A program made the translations under genes and the position numbers. Positions 1-8,561 of a stretch of 64,000 bases of DNA are shown here, one piece after another (positions within the stretch are counted from its first letter, which is position 1; every line of letters begins with the position of its first letter). The DNA comes from Verrucomicrobiia bacterium. GTDB taxonomy: Bacteria; Verrucomicrobiota; Verrucomicrobiia; Limisphaerales; JADLHS01. The DNA lies in contig WYBW01000009.1 in NCBI GenBank assembly GCA_011525685.1, positions 16,135-80,134 of the forward strand, written 5' to 3'. The notes under the pieces are model-generated. The model had not been told where the DNA came from. It did no database searches and was given only the letters and a program-made list of their open reading frames with translations.

Positions 1-675
1 AGTCACCATCGCGGCGCGACGGCCTCGAAGAACCAGCATCAGCCCTTTCATGCCTTTAGCAATAGCGCCTTTCTTGTCCTGTCCACCAGCAAGAATTGCA
101 TGGACTCCAATCCCAGTGCATATCTCAGCTTCCTGCAGGTAATGGTTGTCGCGCTGCGACAATCCCGTCCGCGTGCAGCGGACGGAATTGGCTCACCGGC
201 GTGGGGCGTTGCGCCTCTGAACGGATCCCTCGCTGTATTCAGTTAAATGGGATTGCGAGAGTGCAGGTGAATGATCCGGAGTCTTGGCAACGGTCTCCCT
301 CTCCCAGCGGGAGAGGGAAAAAGGGTGAGGGAGAGTCTTCGCATCCGTCGTGGCGGGCTGAACTGAGTCCCTGCGCCCCGGGTTTTCCACGCGCTCTCAC
401 CACGACCCTCTCCCGCTGGGAGAGGGAAACCTGCTGTCCGCTCCGCGTGGCTCCTTGCTTTCGGTTTCATTCCACCGAAAACAGCGAAGAACCTCTGCAC
501 GCGGCGCTACTCCTTGCAGCGCGACGAGTTCCACCAGGTCATTCCCATTCGCCCTGCAACAAGGCAAGAGGCGCTGCCAACCCCACAAACCTGGTTGCAT
601 CCATGGAACAAGTCATCCAGTCCAGTTCCGCAACAAAGCTTGAAAGAAATCTCCCGCTGCTGCGAATCTGTGTCT
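1..675. other. Repeat-bearing region without a recognised gene
   Basis: No convincing gene was recognised in this stretch. On the minus strand, bases about 1-200 stay open and would read through the left edge of the window. The translation resembles nothing I recognise, so it is at best a fragment. Bases 289-430 hold copies of a CCTCTCCCAGCGGGAGAGG palindrome in both orientations, and 307-499 form one arm of a long inverted repeat whose partner is at the right end of the window. The segment 500-675 lies in frame with the sigma factor downstream but shows no sigma similarity. Confidence 0.5.
307..499 (+). repeat. Long dispersed repeat, left copy
   Basis: About 190 bases here reappear as the reverse complement at 63806-64000. 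Shared landmarks in order are the GAGAGGGAAAAAGGGTGAGG block, a GACTCTTCGCATCC-like block, the CTCCCGCTGGGAGAGG palindrome, a CGCTCCGCGT block and the TTTCATTCCACCGAAAACAG block. The copies differ by scattered substitutions and small indels, so this is an old or mobile dispersed repeat and not a recent duplication. Confidence 0.8.
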
Positions 676-1749
676 GTGCGGAAAATTGATGCAGCCGTGC
701 CAGGTGCCGAGGGCCCGGACGCCACGCGCTCCAGTCTCGTCAACCGCCTGCACAACTGGAACGACCACGGCGGCTGGCAGGTCTTTTTCGACCGCTACTG
801 GAAGCTCATTTACGCCGTGGCTGTGAAGGCCGGCTTGACGGACGCCGAGGCGCAGGATGTCGTCCAGGAAACCGTCGTCGCCGTCGCCAAGCAGTTGCGC
901 GAAGGCGGCTATGACCGCGACCGGAGTTCCTTCAAGAACTGGCTTTGCATGATCACCCGCCGGCGGATCATAGATCATTTCCGCCGGCGCACAAAGTTTG
1001 CGAAACGCCCGCTCGCCAGTGATGACACCAGCCGTACCAACACAATCGCCCGCGTGCCCGATCCCGCCAGCCTTGAACTCGACGCCGTCTGGGACGAGGA
1101 ATGGCGCAAGAACCTCGTGGACGCCGCCATCGAACGCGTGAAGGAGAAGGTCACGCCCAAGCAGTTTCAAATCTTCGACCTCGCCGTGCTCAAGGACCTC
1201 CCCGTGCGCGAGGTCACAAAGCTGCTCAAAGTGAACACTGCCCAGGTCTATCTGGCGCGCCATCGTGTCGGCGCACTGGTGAAACGGGAGGTGGAACGTC
1301 TCGAAAAGCAGGCGGAGAACGCGGAGGGGAAAGGCATGAAAAGCGATTACGATGAATCGGAGCTTCGTCCTCAAGGTTTTGGAGTGCGGCAGTCCTCTGC
1401 CGCTGGGGAGGTTGTGGGTAGGCGAAAGCGCCAGCGGACTGGCGCAGTCCAGGACGCTTGCGCGCCCAAGGCGGCATGCCTTTGGGGCGGGGCGCAGTCT
1501 CGCAGTCGAGAATTGCTCGAATCCTTCATGGAGTTCTTCGTATTGCTGACTGCATGGTTCTCCGCGCAGCCGCAGTGGCGCCGTTATCGTGTCGCCCCGC
1601 GCGCGAACCCCGCCGCCTTCCGTCATGACTTGCTCCGTGCGATTCAGCGCGAACTGTGTCGTAGCGCCGACTTTCCAGTCGGCGATAACGCCGGTTGGAA
1701 AACCGGCGTTACCACGCTATCCTCGGTCGTCAGTCGCACCACCCTCTAA
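676..1749 (+). CDS. ECF-type RNA polymerase sigma factor with repeat-derived C-terminal tail
   Basis: Extracytoplasmic-function sigma-70 factor that would direct RNA polymerase to a small regulon. Region 2 is seen around FDRYWKLIYAVAVKAGLTDAEAQDVVQET and the SFKNWLCMITRRRIIDHFRRR helix; region 4 is the helix-turn-helix in PKQFQIFDLAVLKDLPVREV and TAQVYLARHRV. The kinase-WD40 gene starts 5 bases downstream, a pairing known for the ECF-STK sigma groups of Planctomycetes and Verrucomicrobia, where the kinase controls the sigma factor. No in-frame ATG lies near the conserved part. GTG codons at 670, 676 and 694 are candidates; the ATG at 514 would add a non-conserved leader. After about base 1310 the frame runs through palindromic repeats for roughly 140 residues, far beyond the usual end of such proteins. 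The tail includes SADFPVGDNAGWKTGVT from the palindrome at 1661-1716. Confidence 0.85.
   Translation: MRKIDAAVPGAEGPDATRSSLVNRLHNWNDHGGWQVFFDRYWKLIYAVAVKAGLTDAEAQDVVQETVVAVAKQLREGGYDRDRSSFKNWLCMITRRRIIDHFRRRTKFAKRPLASDDTSRTNTIARVPDPASLELDAVWDEEWRKNLVDAAIERVKEKVTPKQFQIFDLAVLKDLPVREVTKLLKVNTAQVYLARHRVGALVKREVERLEKQAENAEGKGMKSDYDESELRPQGFGVRQSSAAGEVVGRRKRQRTGAVQDACAPKAACLWGGAQSRSRELLESFMEFFVLLTAWFSAQPQWRRYRVAPRANPAAFRHDLLRAIQRELCRSADFPVGDNAGWKTGVTTLSSVVSRTTL
1376..1500 (+). repeat. GC-rich palindrome-rich segment inside the sigma-factor tail
   Basis: This stretch contains successive short inverted repeats (GGCAG..CTGCC, GCCAGCGGACTGGC, AAGGCGGCATGCCTTT) and does not resemble sigma-factor sequence. 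It looks like a dispersed intergenic repeat captured by the open frame. I saw no second full copy in the window, so its status as a repeat family is inferred from structure only. Confidence 0.4.
1661..1716 (+). repeat. Palindromic element, in frame in the sigma gene
   Basis: Two adjacent hairpin units, GCCGACTTTCCAGTCGGC and GCCGGTTGGAAAACCGGC, bounded by GTAGCG and CGTTAC. It is a member of the family repeated at 2126, 5176, 8251, 52988, 61021, 61205, 63109 and 63426. Here it is translated as part of the sigma-factor C-terminal tail. Confidence 0.85.
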
Positions 1750-1754
1750 CCAAG

Positions 1755-4700
1755 ATGCCCGAACTCGATCCATCGGCGGCGACGCGAAATCCCTCTGAGG
1801 CCACGTTTCCCTTTCGCCCATTGCCCGGCGAGTCGCCGCCGTTCCCCGTGCCCGATCACACGCTCCTCCGCCGCGTCGGCAAGGGCGCTTACGGCGAAGT
1901 CTGGCTCGCGCGGAACACGCTGGGCACCTGGCGCGCCGTGAAGTTTGTCCGCCGCAGTTCGTTTGATGACGACAAACCCTTCGAGCGCGAGTTCGCCGGC
2001 ATCCAACGCTTCGAGCCAATCTCCCGCAGCCACGAAAGCCAGCTCAACATTCTCCACGTCGGGCGCGCTGAGGACGGGTTCTATTATGTGATGGAACTCG
2101 CGGACGACATGAGCGGTGCGCTTCCCGGTAACGCCGGTTTTCCAACCGGCGAGTTTCAGCCCGGCTGCGCGCAGACTGGAAAATCGGCCTTACAACCCGA
2201 CACCTACACCCCGCGCAATCTCCGCAGCGAACTCCACCTCCGGGGCCGCCTGCCCGCCGCCGAATGTCTCCGGATTGGCCTCGCGCTCACCACCGCGCTC
2301 GAACACCTCCACAAGCACGGCCTCGTCCACCGCGACATCAAGCCCTCGAACATCGTCTTCGTTAATGGGATTCCCAAGCTCGCGGACATCGGCCTCGTGG
2401 CGCGCGCGGAAGCCACGATCTCGTTCGTCGGCACGGAAGGTTTTCTGCCTCCGGAAGGACCGGGTACACGTCAAGCCGACATCTACAGCCTGGGCAAGGT
2501 CCTCTACGAAATCAGCACCGGCCACGACCGGCAGCAATTCCCCGAACTGCCCACCAACATTGTCGAACTGCCCGACCGCGCCGCACTGTCCGAACTGAAC
2601 GAAGTCTTTCTGAAAGCCTGCCATCGCGATCCCCAAGAGCGCTACCAGACGGCGGCGGAGATGCACTCGGACCTTGCACTGCTGCAAAGCGGGCGTTCCG
2701 TCGTGCGACTTCGCGGAATCGAACGCAAGCTGCGTTTTGTCCAGCGCGCCGGGGCGATCGTCACAGCAATCGCCGCCCTGGCTGCCGGTCTGTATTTGTG
2801 GCAGGCGCGGCAGACGACAATCGTCCACAACCTCGCGACCGAGAACCTCACGTTGGCCCAGCGGGCGGAAACCAACGCCACGCTTGCGCTAAAAAATGAA
2901 GCGGCAACCCGCGAGAGCCTCTACGCCGCCGACATCAACCTCGCCTACCAAGCATTGAAGTCGGACAACCTTCGACTTGCGCGATCACTGCTTCAGAATC
3001 ACGTGCCCCAGCCGGGCCAGCCGGACCTGCGCGGCTTCGAGTGGCGCTACCTCTGGGAACAATGCCGGAGTGAAGAACTGTTCAGCATCAAAGTTCACAC
3101 GAATACTTCTCGCGTCCTGGCGTTCGCTCCCGATGGTCAGCGGATTGCGGTGGGCGCGATGAACGGGATTACCAAGGTGCTGGACCTTCAACTCCGACGC
3201 ACGATTGCGTCGCTTCCGGGCACCAACCCGGTTCACTCCCTGTCGTTCTCGCCGGCCGGCGAGCTCCTGGTCATCGGCACCGCAAGCGAAGTTCGCGTGT
3301 TGGAGGCCCGCTCTTTCACCGAGTTGCGCCGGCTGCCGGGCGCGGCTGCTCCGGCCTTCTTCTCTCCCGAAGGGAGGTTTCTCCTGATTGGAAAGCTGCT
3401 GCCGCCCGACGGGCGGCAAGATCCGTCGCAGGCAGAGCAGACGTTGATGGTCTGGGATGTCACAAACTGGTCGGTAACTCGCTCGACGACTTTCCCAGCG
3501 TCAGGTCCGTCCAGTATTGCACGCGACTTGTATCTACAGCTTGCCTTCGGTACCGATCCCAGCCGGCTGGCCGTGCTGGTGGGCGATACCATCCGGTTGC
3601 TTCGGTTTGCCGATTTGAGTGAGCTCGCCGTCTTGCCCGACAAGATTCCTATCAAACAGTATTCCCGACCGTTTATCGCCCTGTCGTCGGACAACCGGAC
3701 GCTGGCGATTCCCGGACAACAAGGATTCGAGGTTCGGCTTTGGGATCTCAACGAGATGAAGGAGCTCAAGGTCTTGACAGGCCACACCGACATGGTCATC
3801 GCGGCGGCGTTTTCGCCGGACGGCACGATGTTGGCCACTTGCAGCCCCGATCAGACGACCAGGCTATGGGAAGTGGCGACGGGGGAACTGCTCAATACGT
3901 TTCGCGGTCAAGCAGACGAGGTATTCGATGTGGCCTTCTCCTCTGAGGGGAAACTGCTGGCTTCGCTCGGGTGTTATGATGCGGTGGTCAAGTTGTGGGA
4001 TCCGACGCGAAGGCCTCGCCGTGAATCCTTCCGCGATTCGCTGATCCCTGTGGGTTTTGAAGCAGACGGTGGGTTACTCGCCTTCCGTCAGCCGGAATGG
4101 GATGCCGTCGCGGTTGATCCCGCCATCTTCCAAGTATCGCCAGTGGGAGTCCCGAAGTTGCGGAAGGAAGCGTCGTACGGCTTGTTTCTCAACAGCGTTT
4201 CATCGGACGGGCGATTTCAAACAGTTTGGGGGCGTGACCAAGACGCGGATGCGGACTTCGTCGAGGTCTGGGACCGGCGCGAAGCCAGGCGTCTCTGCGC
4301 GCTGCCGGCCACTTCGCCAAGGGTTTCGTTTGCCCCGACGCGCAAGCTCATTGCCACCTTCACCACCAACCAACTCGGTGAATTATCGAGCGCTATCTGG
4401 CAGTTGCCAGCCGGTACCTGCAAGTGGATGTTCACAAACATTGTGAAAATTGCCCCTGATGAAGCGCAGCTCTTCACGCGTACGGTTGGCGGTGAACTCC
4501 GTCTCTGGAAGATTGACCGGGACACGGTGACTCCGGCTCTGAGGATGTCAGGGGCCTTCGGCGATGCCGTCTTTTCGCCGGACGGACGATTGCTTGCTGC
4601 CTTTGACCCAAGTGGTGACATCCAAATCCGCTCTCTTCCCACGGGTGAGGTGCTCGGCGTGCTCAAGGGGCATACCCGAAAAGGGACTCGCCTTGCCTTT

Positions 4701-5168
4701 AGTCCCGACGGGCGGACTCTGGCCAGCATCTGTGACGACCGCACGATCCGGCTCTGGCACATTGCCACCCGGCGGGAACTGTTGCAGTTCCAATCACCGG
4801 ATGAGGATCAAGGCCCGTTCTGCCTCGAATTCTCTCCCGATGGCCGCGCATTGGCCGCCACACGTCAGGACGATGAAGGTCCGCTCGCCTGGCTGTATTT
4901 TGCGCCCTCGCTCGCCGAGATCGCCGTCGCGGAAGGCGGGGATTACCGGGCTGCGGCTGGGGACAATCCGACTACCTGGCTCGCGGTCGCGAAAGCCCTC
5001 GTTCGAAAGGAACGCTGGCAGGAGGCCAGGCAGGCATTTGACGAAGTCCTCAATCGCACGGCGAATCGCGACGACCTCGCCTGGCTCCGCACCAACGCGC
5101 TGCGACAGCGCGTCGAGTTGGTCAAGCAGTTGAGCGCGAGCGGAGACTACCCTCCCTTTTCGCGCTGA
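1755..5168 (+). CDS. Ser/Thr protein kinase with WD40 propeller
   Basis: 1137-residue membrane-anchored Hanks-type kinase. The ATG at 1755 begins 5 bases after the sigma stop. Glycine loop GKGAYGEVW is near residues 42-50, catalytic lysine in AVKF about 63, catalytic loop HRDIKPSN at 192-199, and a DIG triplet at 211-213 replaces DFG. A single transmembrane helix at about 332-350 is followed by a short coiled segment and then WD40 repeats to about residue 1070 (many FSPDG and LWD/LWE motifs). The C-terminus is TPR-like. It probably works with the upstream sigma factor as a signal-transduction pair (EcfP-PknT type). Residues about 124-149, between the hinge MELADDMSG and the YTPRNLRSEL helix, are encoded by a palindromic repeat and are probably an in-frame insertion. 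Kinase activity is expected but not proven given DIG and the insertion. Confidence 0.9.
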   Translation: MPELDPSAATRNPSEATFPFRPLPGESPPFPVPDHTLLRRVGKGAYGEVWLARNTLGTWRAVKFVRRSSFDDDKPFEREFAGIQRFEPISRSHESQLNILHVGRAEDGFYYVMELADDMSGALPGNAGFPTGEFQPGCAQTGKSALQPDTYTPRNLRSELHLRGRLPAAECLRIGLALTTALEHLHKHGLVHRDIKPSNIVFVNGIPKLADIGLVARAEATISFVGTEGFLPPEGPGTRQADIYSLGKVLYEISTGHDRQQFPELPTNIVELPDRAALSELNEVFLKACHRDPQERYQTAAEMHSDLALLQSGRSVVRLRGIERKLRFVQRAGAIVTAIAALAAGLYLWQARQTTIVHNLATENLTLAQRAETNATLALKNEAATRESLYAADINLAYQALKSDNLRLARSLLQNHVPQPGQPDLRGFEWRYLWEQCRSEELFSIKVHTNTSRVLAFAPDGQRIAVGAMNGITKVLDLQLRRTIASLPGTNPVHSLSFSPAGELLVIGTASEVRVLEARSFTELRRLPGAAAPAFFSPEGRFLLIGKLLPPDGRQDPSQAEQTLMVWDVTNWSVTRSTTFPASGPSSIARDLYLQLAFGTDPSRLAVLVGDTIRLLRFADLSELAVLPDKIPIKQYSRPFIALSSDNRTLAIPGQQGFEVRLWDLNEMKELKVLTGHTDMVIAAAFSPDGTMLATCSPDQTTRLWEVATGELLNTFRGQADEVFDVAFSSEGKLLASLGCYDAVVKLWDPTRRPRRESFRDSLIPVGFEADGGLLAFRQPEWDAVAVDPAIFQVSPVGVPKLRKEASYGLFLNSVSSDGRFQTVWGRDQDADADFVEVWDRREARRLCALPATSPRVSFAPTRKLIATFTTNQLGELSSAIWQLPAGTCKWMFTNIVKIAPDEAQLFTRTVGGELRLWKIDRDTVTPALRMSGAFGDAVFSPDGRLLAAFDPSGDIQIRSLPTGEVLGVLKGHTRKGTRLAFSPDGRTLASICDDRTIRLWHIATRRELLQFQSPDEDQGPFCLEFSPDGRALAATRQDDEGPLAWLYFAPSLAEIAVAEGGDYRAAAGDNPTTWLAVAKALVRKERWQEARQAFDEVLNRTANRDDLAWLRTNALRQRVELVKQLSASGDYPPFSR
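2126..2195 (+). repeat. Palindromic element inserted in frame in the kinase domain
   Basis: GTAACGCCGGTTTTCCAACCGGC begins at 2128, followed by a spacer and the inverted unit GACTGGAAAATCGGCCTTAC. It is translated as about 23 residues (NAGFPTGEFQ..TGKSAL) between the kinase hinge and helix D. The frame is kept across the element. Confidence 0.85.
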
Positions 5169-5175
5169 CCATGGA

Positions 5176-5261
5176 GTAACGCCGGCTTTCCAGCCAGCGA
5201 GTCGCGCTTGGGTGTTTTCGCGCAATACCGGAGAACTCGCCGACTGGAAAGTCGGCGTTAC
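5176..5261 (+). repeat. Palindromic element between kinase and propeller gene
   Basis: GTAACGCCGGCTTTCCAGCC at the left and GCCGACTGGAAAGTCGGCGTTAC at the right enclose about 40 bases. The outer ends are inverted (GTAACGCCG/CGGCGTTAC). This is the complete architecture of the family. Confidence 0.85.
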
Positions 5262-5366
5262 GGGTTGCCTCCACTTTTCCTGAAAGATTCCCAAGCCGCA
5301 TGCGAATACATCCTCATGACCACAGCCAACATGACGAAACTGATCAGCTTCAAACCACTTCACCCC

Positions 5367-6728
5367 ATGAAACGAATCATCCATTACTTCATCCTGACTC
5401 TTGCCGTCGGCGCATCGTGCCTCACCGCCCGCTCCAATGATTTGGAAGAACGCCGCCCGTTGTGGCGAACCGTGGCCAAGTATGAATCGGAGCGGCCTGT
5501 TTCCGTGGATGCGCTCGCCGCTGATGCCGATGGGAATCTATACGCCGCCATCTCAACTTCGGACAACGAGGGGCGGATTCATGCCGTCGTTCGGAGGAGT
5601 TCCGACCGCGGAATCACCTGGAGCGTGGTCGAGGATTTTATACCCGGCGCTTCGGGTTACGCCCGCATTTTGAGTTTGGGGTCGGACGCGGCGGGCCACC
5701 TCTACGCGGCGGGTTATGTTTCCGACGAGCAGGATCACCTCCGCTGGATCGTGCGCAAGCGTGATGCTGGAGGAACCGCCTGGACCACAGTGGATGATTT
5801 CACTTTAGCGGGCAGCCAGAGAACGGCGGCGCAATCGCTCTCGGTGAATGCCGACGGAACTGTCTATGTGGCGGGTTACGGCGACGAGCCTCCGGGCTCC
5901 GGCTCATTGCACACTCGCACGCACTGGCTGGTCCGATGCAGTCGCGATGGCGGCAAGAGCTGGTCCACAGTCGAGGATTTCCGCCATGAATTCAGCGCCC
6001 GAGCGACGGCGATCTTGAGCACCCCGCAGGGATTGTTTGTCGGCGGCTCCGGCTGGAACGAGGGCAAAGCAACTGGCGAAACCTGGCTCGTGCGCAACGG
6101 CACATTGGAGGAAACCGGCTCGCTCCGGTGGCGGACTGTGGACGCGTTCCAAATGGAAGACGGCAAGCAAGGGCATGTCTCGCGCGTGCAATCTTTGGGA
6201 ATGGACCGACAGGGCAACTTATACGCGGCAGGACGCAGCCACGCATGGGTGGAGGAACGGAGCAGCGCACACTGGGTGGTGCGCCGGGCTTCACGCGCGG
6301 GCTTGGATTGGGCCGTGGTGGACACCTTTCAACACCATCCAGGTTATTTTGCCGCAGCCCAAGGGGTGGCAGCGGGCAGTGATGGGGGCGTCTTCATTGT
6401 CGGACAGGCCGGGCACAGCGACGGCGGTATCAACTGGATTGTCCGGCAAAGTTCGACTGGCATGGCAGGAACCTGGAAACTCAGCGACGACTTCCGCATG
6501 GAGGCGGTGACGTTTTCAACCGACCAATTCGCCGAGGAGAGCCAGGGGCAGGCCAGCCAGACTGTGATGTCCAATTCGCCGGGAGAGTATTCCAAAGGTT
6601 TGGCCATCCTGATGGCCGCGGAATCGCTCTACACGGGTGGTTCAGTCTGGGCCGGCTCGGGACATGCCGTCCTGCGAACGTGTGAGCTTGGTCAAGCTGG
6701 CGAATTGAAGTCGGCCCGCCGTCGTTGA
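5367..6728 (+). CDS. Secreted BNR/sialidase-like repeat protein
   Basis: 453 residues from the ATG at 5367, chosen because it gives a clean signal peptide (KRIIHYFILTLAVGASCLTA). The longer upstream frame runs into a palindromic repeat. The mature protein consists of about six units of 55-65 residues, each ending in a W-x-x-V-x-D-F motif (WSVVEDF, WTTVDDF, WSTVEDF, WRTVDAF, WAVVDTF, WKLSDDF) and containing a G-x-Y/V-A-G strand. This is the layout of a BNR-type beta-propeller as in exo-alpha-sialidase-like proteins, but no catalytic residues can be assigned. It follows the sigma/kinase pair on the same strand, separated by about 200 bases with a palindromic element, so it could be a target of that pair. 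Its ligand is unknown. Confidence 0.7.
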   Translation: MKRIIHYFILTLAVGASCLTARSNDLEERRPLWRTVAKYESERPVSVDALAADADGNLYAAISTSDNEGRIHAVVRRSSDRGITWSVVEDFIPGASGYARILSLGSDAAGHLYAAGYVSDEQDHLRWIVRKRDAGGTAWTTVDDFTLAGSQRTAAQSLSVNADGTVYVAGYGDEPPGSGSLHTRTHWLVRCSRDGGKSWSTVEDFRHEFSARATAILSTPQGLFVGGSGWNEGKATGETWLVRNGTLEETGSLRWRTVDAFQMEDGKQGHVSRVQSLGMDRQGNLYAAGRSHAWVEERSSAHWVVRRASRAGLDWAVVDTFQHHPGYFAAAQGVAAGSDGGVFIVGQAGHSDGGINWIVRQSSTGMAGTWKLSDDFRMEAVTFSTDQFAEESQGQASQTVMSNSPGEYSKGLAILMAAESLYTGGSVWAGSGHAVLRTCELGQAGELKSARRR

Positions 6729-6779
6729 TGTGGCCGCCGCCGTCTGTCTTTGACCAAACCCACCGATCAGACGGGACTC

Positions 6780-8078
6780 TTACTTCAACCCGACCAGGTA
6801 GCCGAAGCGGGCGCGGAATTGGTCCGGGGTCATGGCCACGACCGCCGCGAGCTTGTCGAGCTGGGTCACGTCCTGGAAGTCCGCCGGCTCCAGCCGGATC
6901 ATGTAGTGGCAGGCACATTCGTAGGATTCGCCCTCCACGTTGACCTTGCGCACCTGGAAGCGGCCGGTTTCCGGGTTGAGCATTTTCTCGAATTGCAGCG
7001 GCACCATTTTTCCGTTCTCGAAGCTGATGACGGCCCCGTACTTGCCAGCCTCGGGGGACAACAGAAACTTCACCGCCCCGTAGCCCAGGTCGCGCGTGTA
7101 TTCGGCATCGAACGGAATCGGATCGGCGCAGCGCAGTTCATAGCCGAGGTCCTTGTCAATGAGCGTCATTTTCAAACCGAGCTCTTCAAGCCGTTGCGTG
7201 ACCACATCTTTCATCAGGCGGCCGAACTCAATTTCGCCCAGCCGCAGATGGCCGTGGTCGTCGCGGACAATCTTGCCATACCGTTCGAGGTTCTCGCCGG
7301 GCACGGCGCTCACCAGGCCCTTCTCGCCCATGGATTCGATCAAGCCCTCGGCCAGCACCGCGACGCCGTAGTGCGAGCCGTAGGCGCGTCGCTTGATGAT
7401 GGCGCCGATGATGATGTCGGCCACGCCCTCGGCGGTGACGGGTTTGCCGCGAAATTCCTCGGGGATGATGGTCAGAGCCGCGGCGGCCGCCTTGCCGATG
7501 CCGAGCGCCAGGTGGCCCGCCGCGCGACCCATGCTGATGATGATGTACCAGCGGGAGGTGGTGCGGGCGTCCTCGGCCAGGTTGCGGAGAATATGCACGC
7601 CGTAATGCCTGGCCGTTTCGAAACCGAACGTGGGCGTGGCGCCGGGCAGCGGCAGGTCGTTGTCAATGGTCTTGGGCACGTGCGCGACGCGGATGGCGCC
7701 GGCGCCCTTGCGATAGACGTGGCTGGCCGAAAAGGCGGTGTCGTCGCCGCCGATGGTCACCAGCGCGGTGACGCCCAGCTTCTGCAGCACGTCCAGCACG
7801 TTGTGCATGCTGGTTTCGGACTTGGCCGGATTCGTCCGGGCCGTACCCAGGATCGAACCGCCGCGCAGGTGGATGCGCTTTACGTCGTCAATTGTGAGCT
7901 TGGTGTAACGCTGCTGATCGCCGGCGGCGAGCCACTTGAAGCCGTCGCGAAAGCCCAGCACTTCGTAACCCTGATTGATGCCCTCGATGGTGGCCGCCGC
8001 GATCACGCCGTTGATGCCCGGCGCCGGTCCGCCCCCGACTAATATTCCCAGTTTCCCTCGTTTCATTGCATTTGCCAT
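6780..8078 (-). CDS. pfp: Pyrophosphate-dependent 6-phosphofructokinase
   Basis: 432 residues, PFK-A superfamily. It catalyses the reversible phosphorylation of fructose 6-phosphate in glycolysis/gluconeogenesis. Visible motifs: LVGGGPAPGINGVI at the N-terminus (nucleotide/PPi loop), TIGGDDTAFSA (the second Asp in GGDD marks PPi-dependent enzymes; ATP enzymes usually have GGDGS), PKTIDNDLPLPGA (active-site TIDND with Lys) and SMGRAAGHLALGIG. The ATG at 8078 is taken; the ATG at 8066 (MKRGKLGIL) is an alternative. It is convergent with the propeller gene, with 51 bases between stops. A second central-carbon gene, mdh, lies upstream on the same strand, separated by about 480 bases of repeats. 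Confidence 0.9.
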   Translation of the reverse strand: MANAMKRGKLGILVGGGPAPGINGVIAAATIEGINQGYEVLGFRDGFKWLAAGDQQRYTKLTIDDVKRIHLRGGSILGTARTNPAKSETSMHNVLDVLQKLGVTALVTIGGDDTAFSASHVYRKGAGAIRVAHVPKTIDNDLPLPGATPTFGFETARHYGVHILRNLAEDARTTSRWYIIISMGRAAGHLALGIGKAAAAALTIIPEEFRGKPVTAEGVADIIIGAIIKRRAYGSHYGVAVLAEGLIESMGEKGLVSAVPGENLERYGKIVRDDHGHLRLGEIEFGRLMKDVVTQRLEELGLKMTLIDKDLGYELRCADPIPFDAEYTRDLGYGAVKFLLSPEAGKYGAVISFENGKMVPLQFEKMLNPETGRFQVRKVNVEGESYECACHYMIRLEPADFQDVTQLDKLAAVVAMTPDQFRARFGYLVGLK

Positions 8079-8561
8079 AGTTCAAACCAAGTTCAGTTTC
8101 ATTGCGTGGACGCGCGCCCGTTTTTCCAGCCGGAGAACGACCACACCCAAGGACGCAGTCTGGCCAAAAGGGGACGAAAGGTCAAAGCCCGTTTGAGCGG
8201 GAAAACGGCCTGGGGCGTATCTCAGTTTATTGCAGGCAGGCATTGCTGGCGTAGCGCAGGTTTCCCAACCTGCGGTATCGCCGACTTCCAGTCGGCGGGC
8301 CCAGGCACGGCGTGGCAGGCCAGAAATTCGCGGCGTTTGCGGATTGGAAATCCGCGACCCGGCAGACTGGAAGTCTGCGCTACGGCATCGCCTCGGGGCC
8401 CCCTGCAAGAAAATGAGATGCGCCCAACGGCCTGGGGCGTTGGTTGGAACGGCGAACCAGTCCACCCTATCAGCCAGGTGGTGGGACAGGCAACCTGCCT
8501 TTCCTGTGGGCTGTGGACAGGCTGGCAGCGATGGCAACGATCCCCGCCCCAATCTCGAAAG
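8079..8561. other. Intergenic region with palindromic repeats
   Basis: About 480 bases between mdh and pfp without a recognised gene. It contains a palindromic-element cluster at 8251-8383 and two copies of a GGCCTGGGGCGT string near 8208 and 8430. The pfp promoter should lie in the part nearest 8080-8200, but no clear -35/-10 pair was seen. Confidence 0.5.
8251..8383 (+). repeat. Variant palindromic elements
   Basis: Successive hairpins: GCAGGTTTCCCAACCTGC, GCCGACTTCCAGTCGGC, then GCGGATTGGAAATCCGC-like and GCAGACTGGAAGTCTGC. The whole is bounded by GTAGCG and CGCTAC. Same architecture as the family elsewhere, with variant stem sequences. Confidence 0.75.

Noticed and set aside
1..200. Partial minus-strand gene running off the left edge
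   Set aside because: The frame is open but its translation matches no family I know, and neighbouring sequence is repeat-rich; insufficient to call a gene.
6729..6779. Bidirectional terminator between the propeller gene and pfp
   Set aside because: CCGTCTG/CAGACGG can pair but with a loop of about 22 bases and no T run, so the support is too weak.
6750..8042. 430-codon plus-strand open frame opposite pfp
   Set aside because: Exact antisense of the phosphofructokinase gene; composition is a GC-rich shadow and no family is recognisable.
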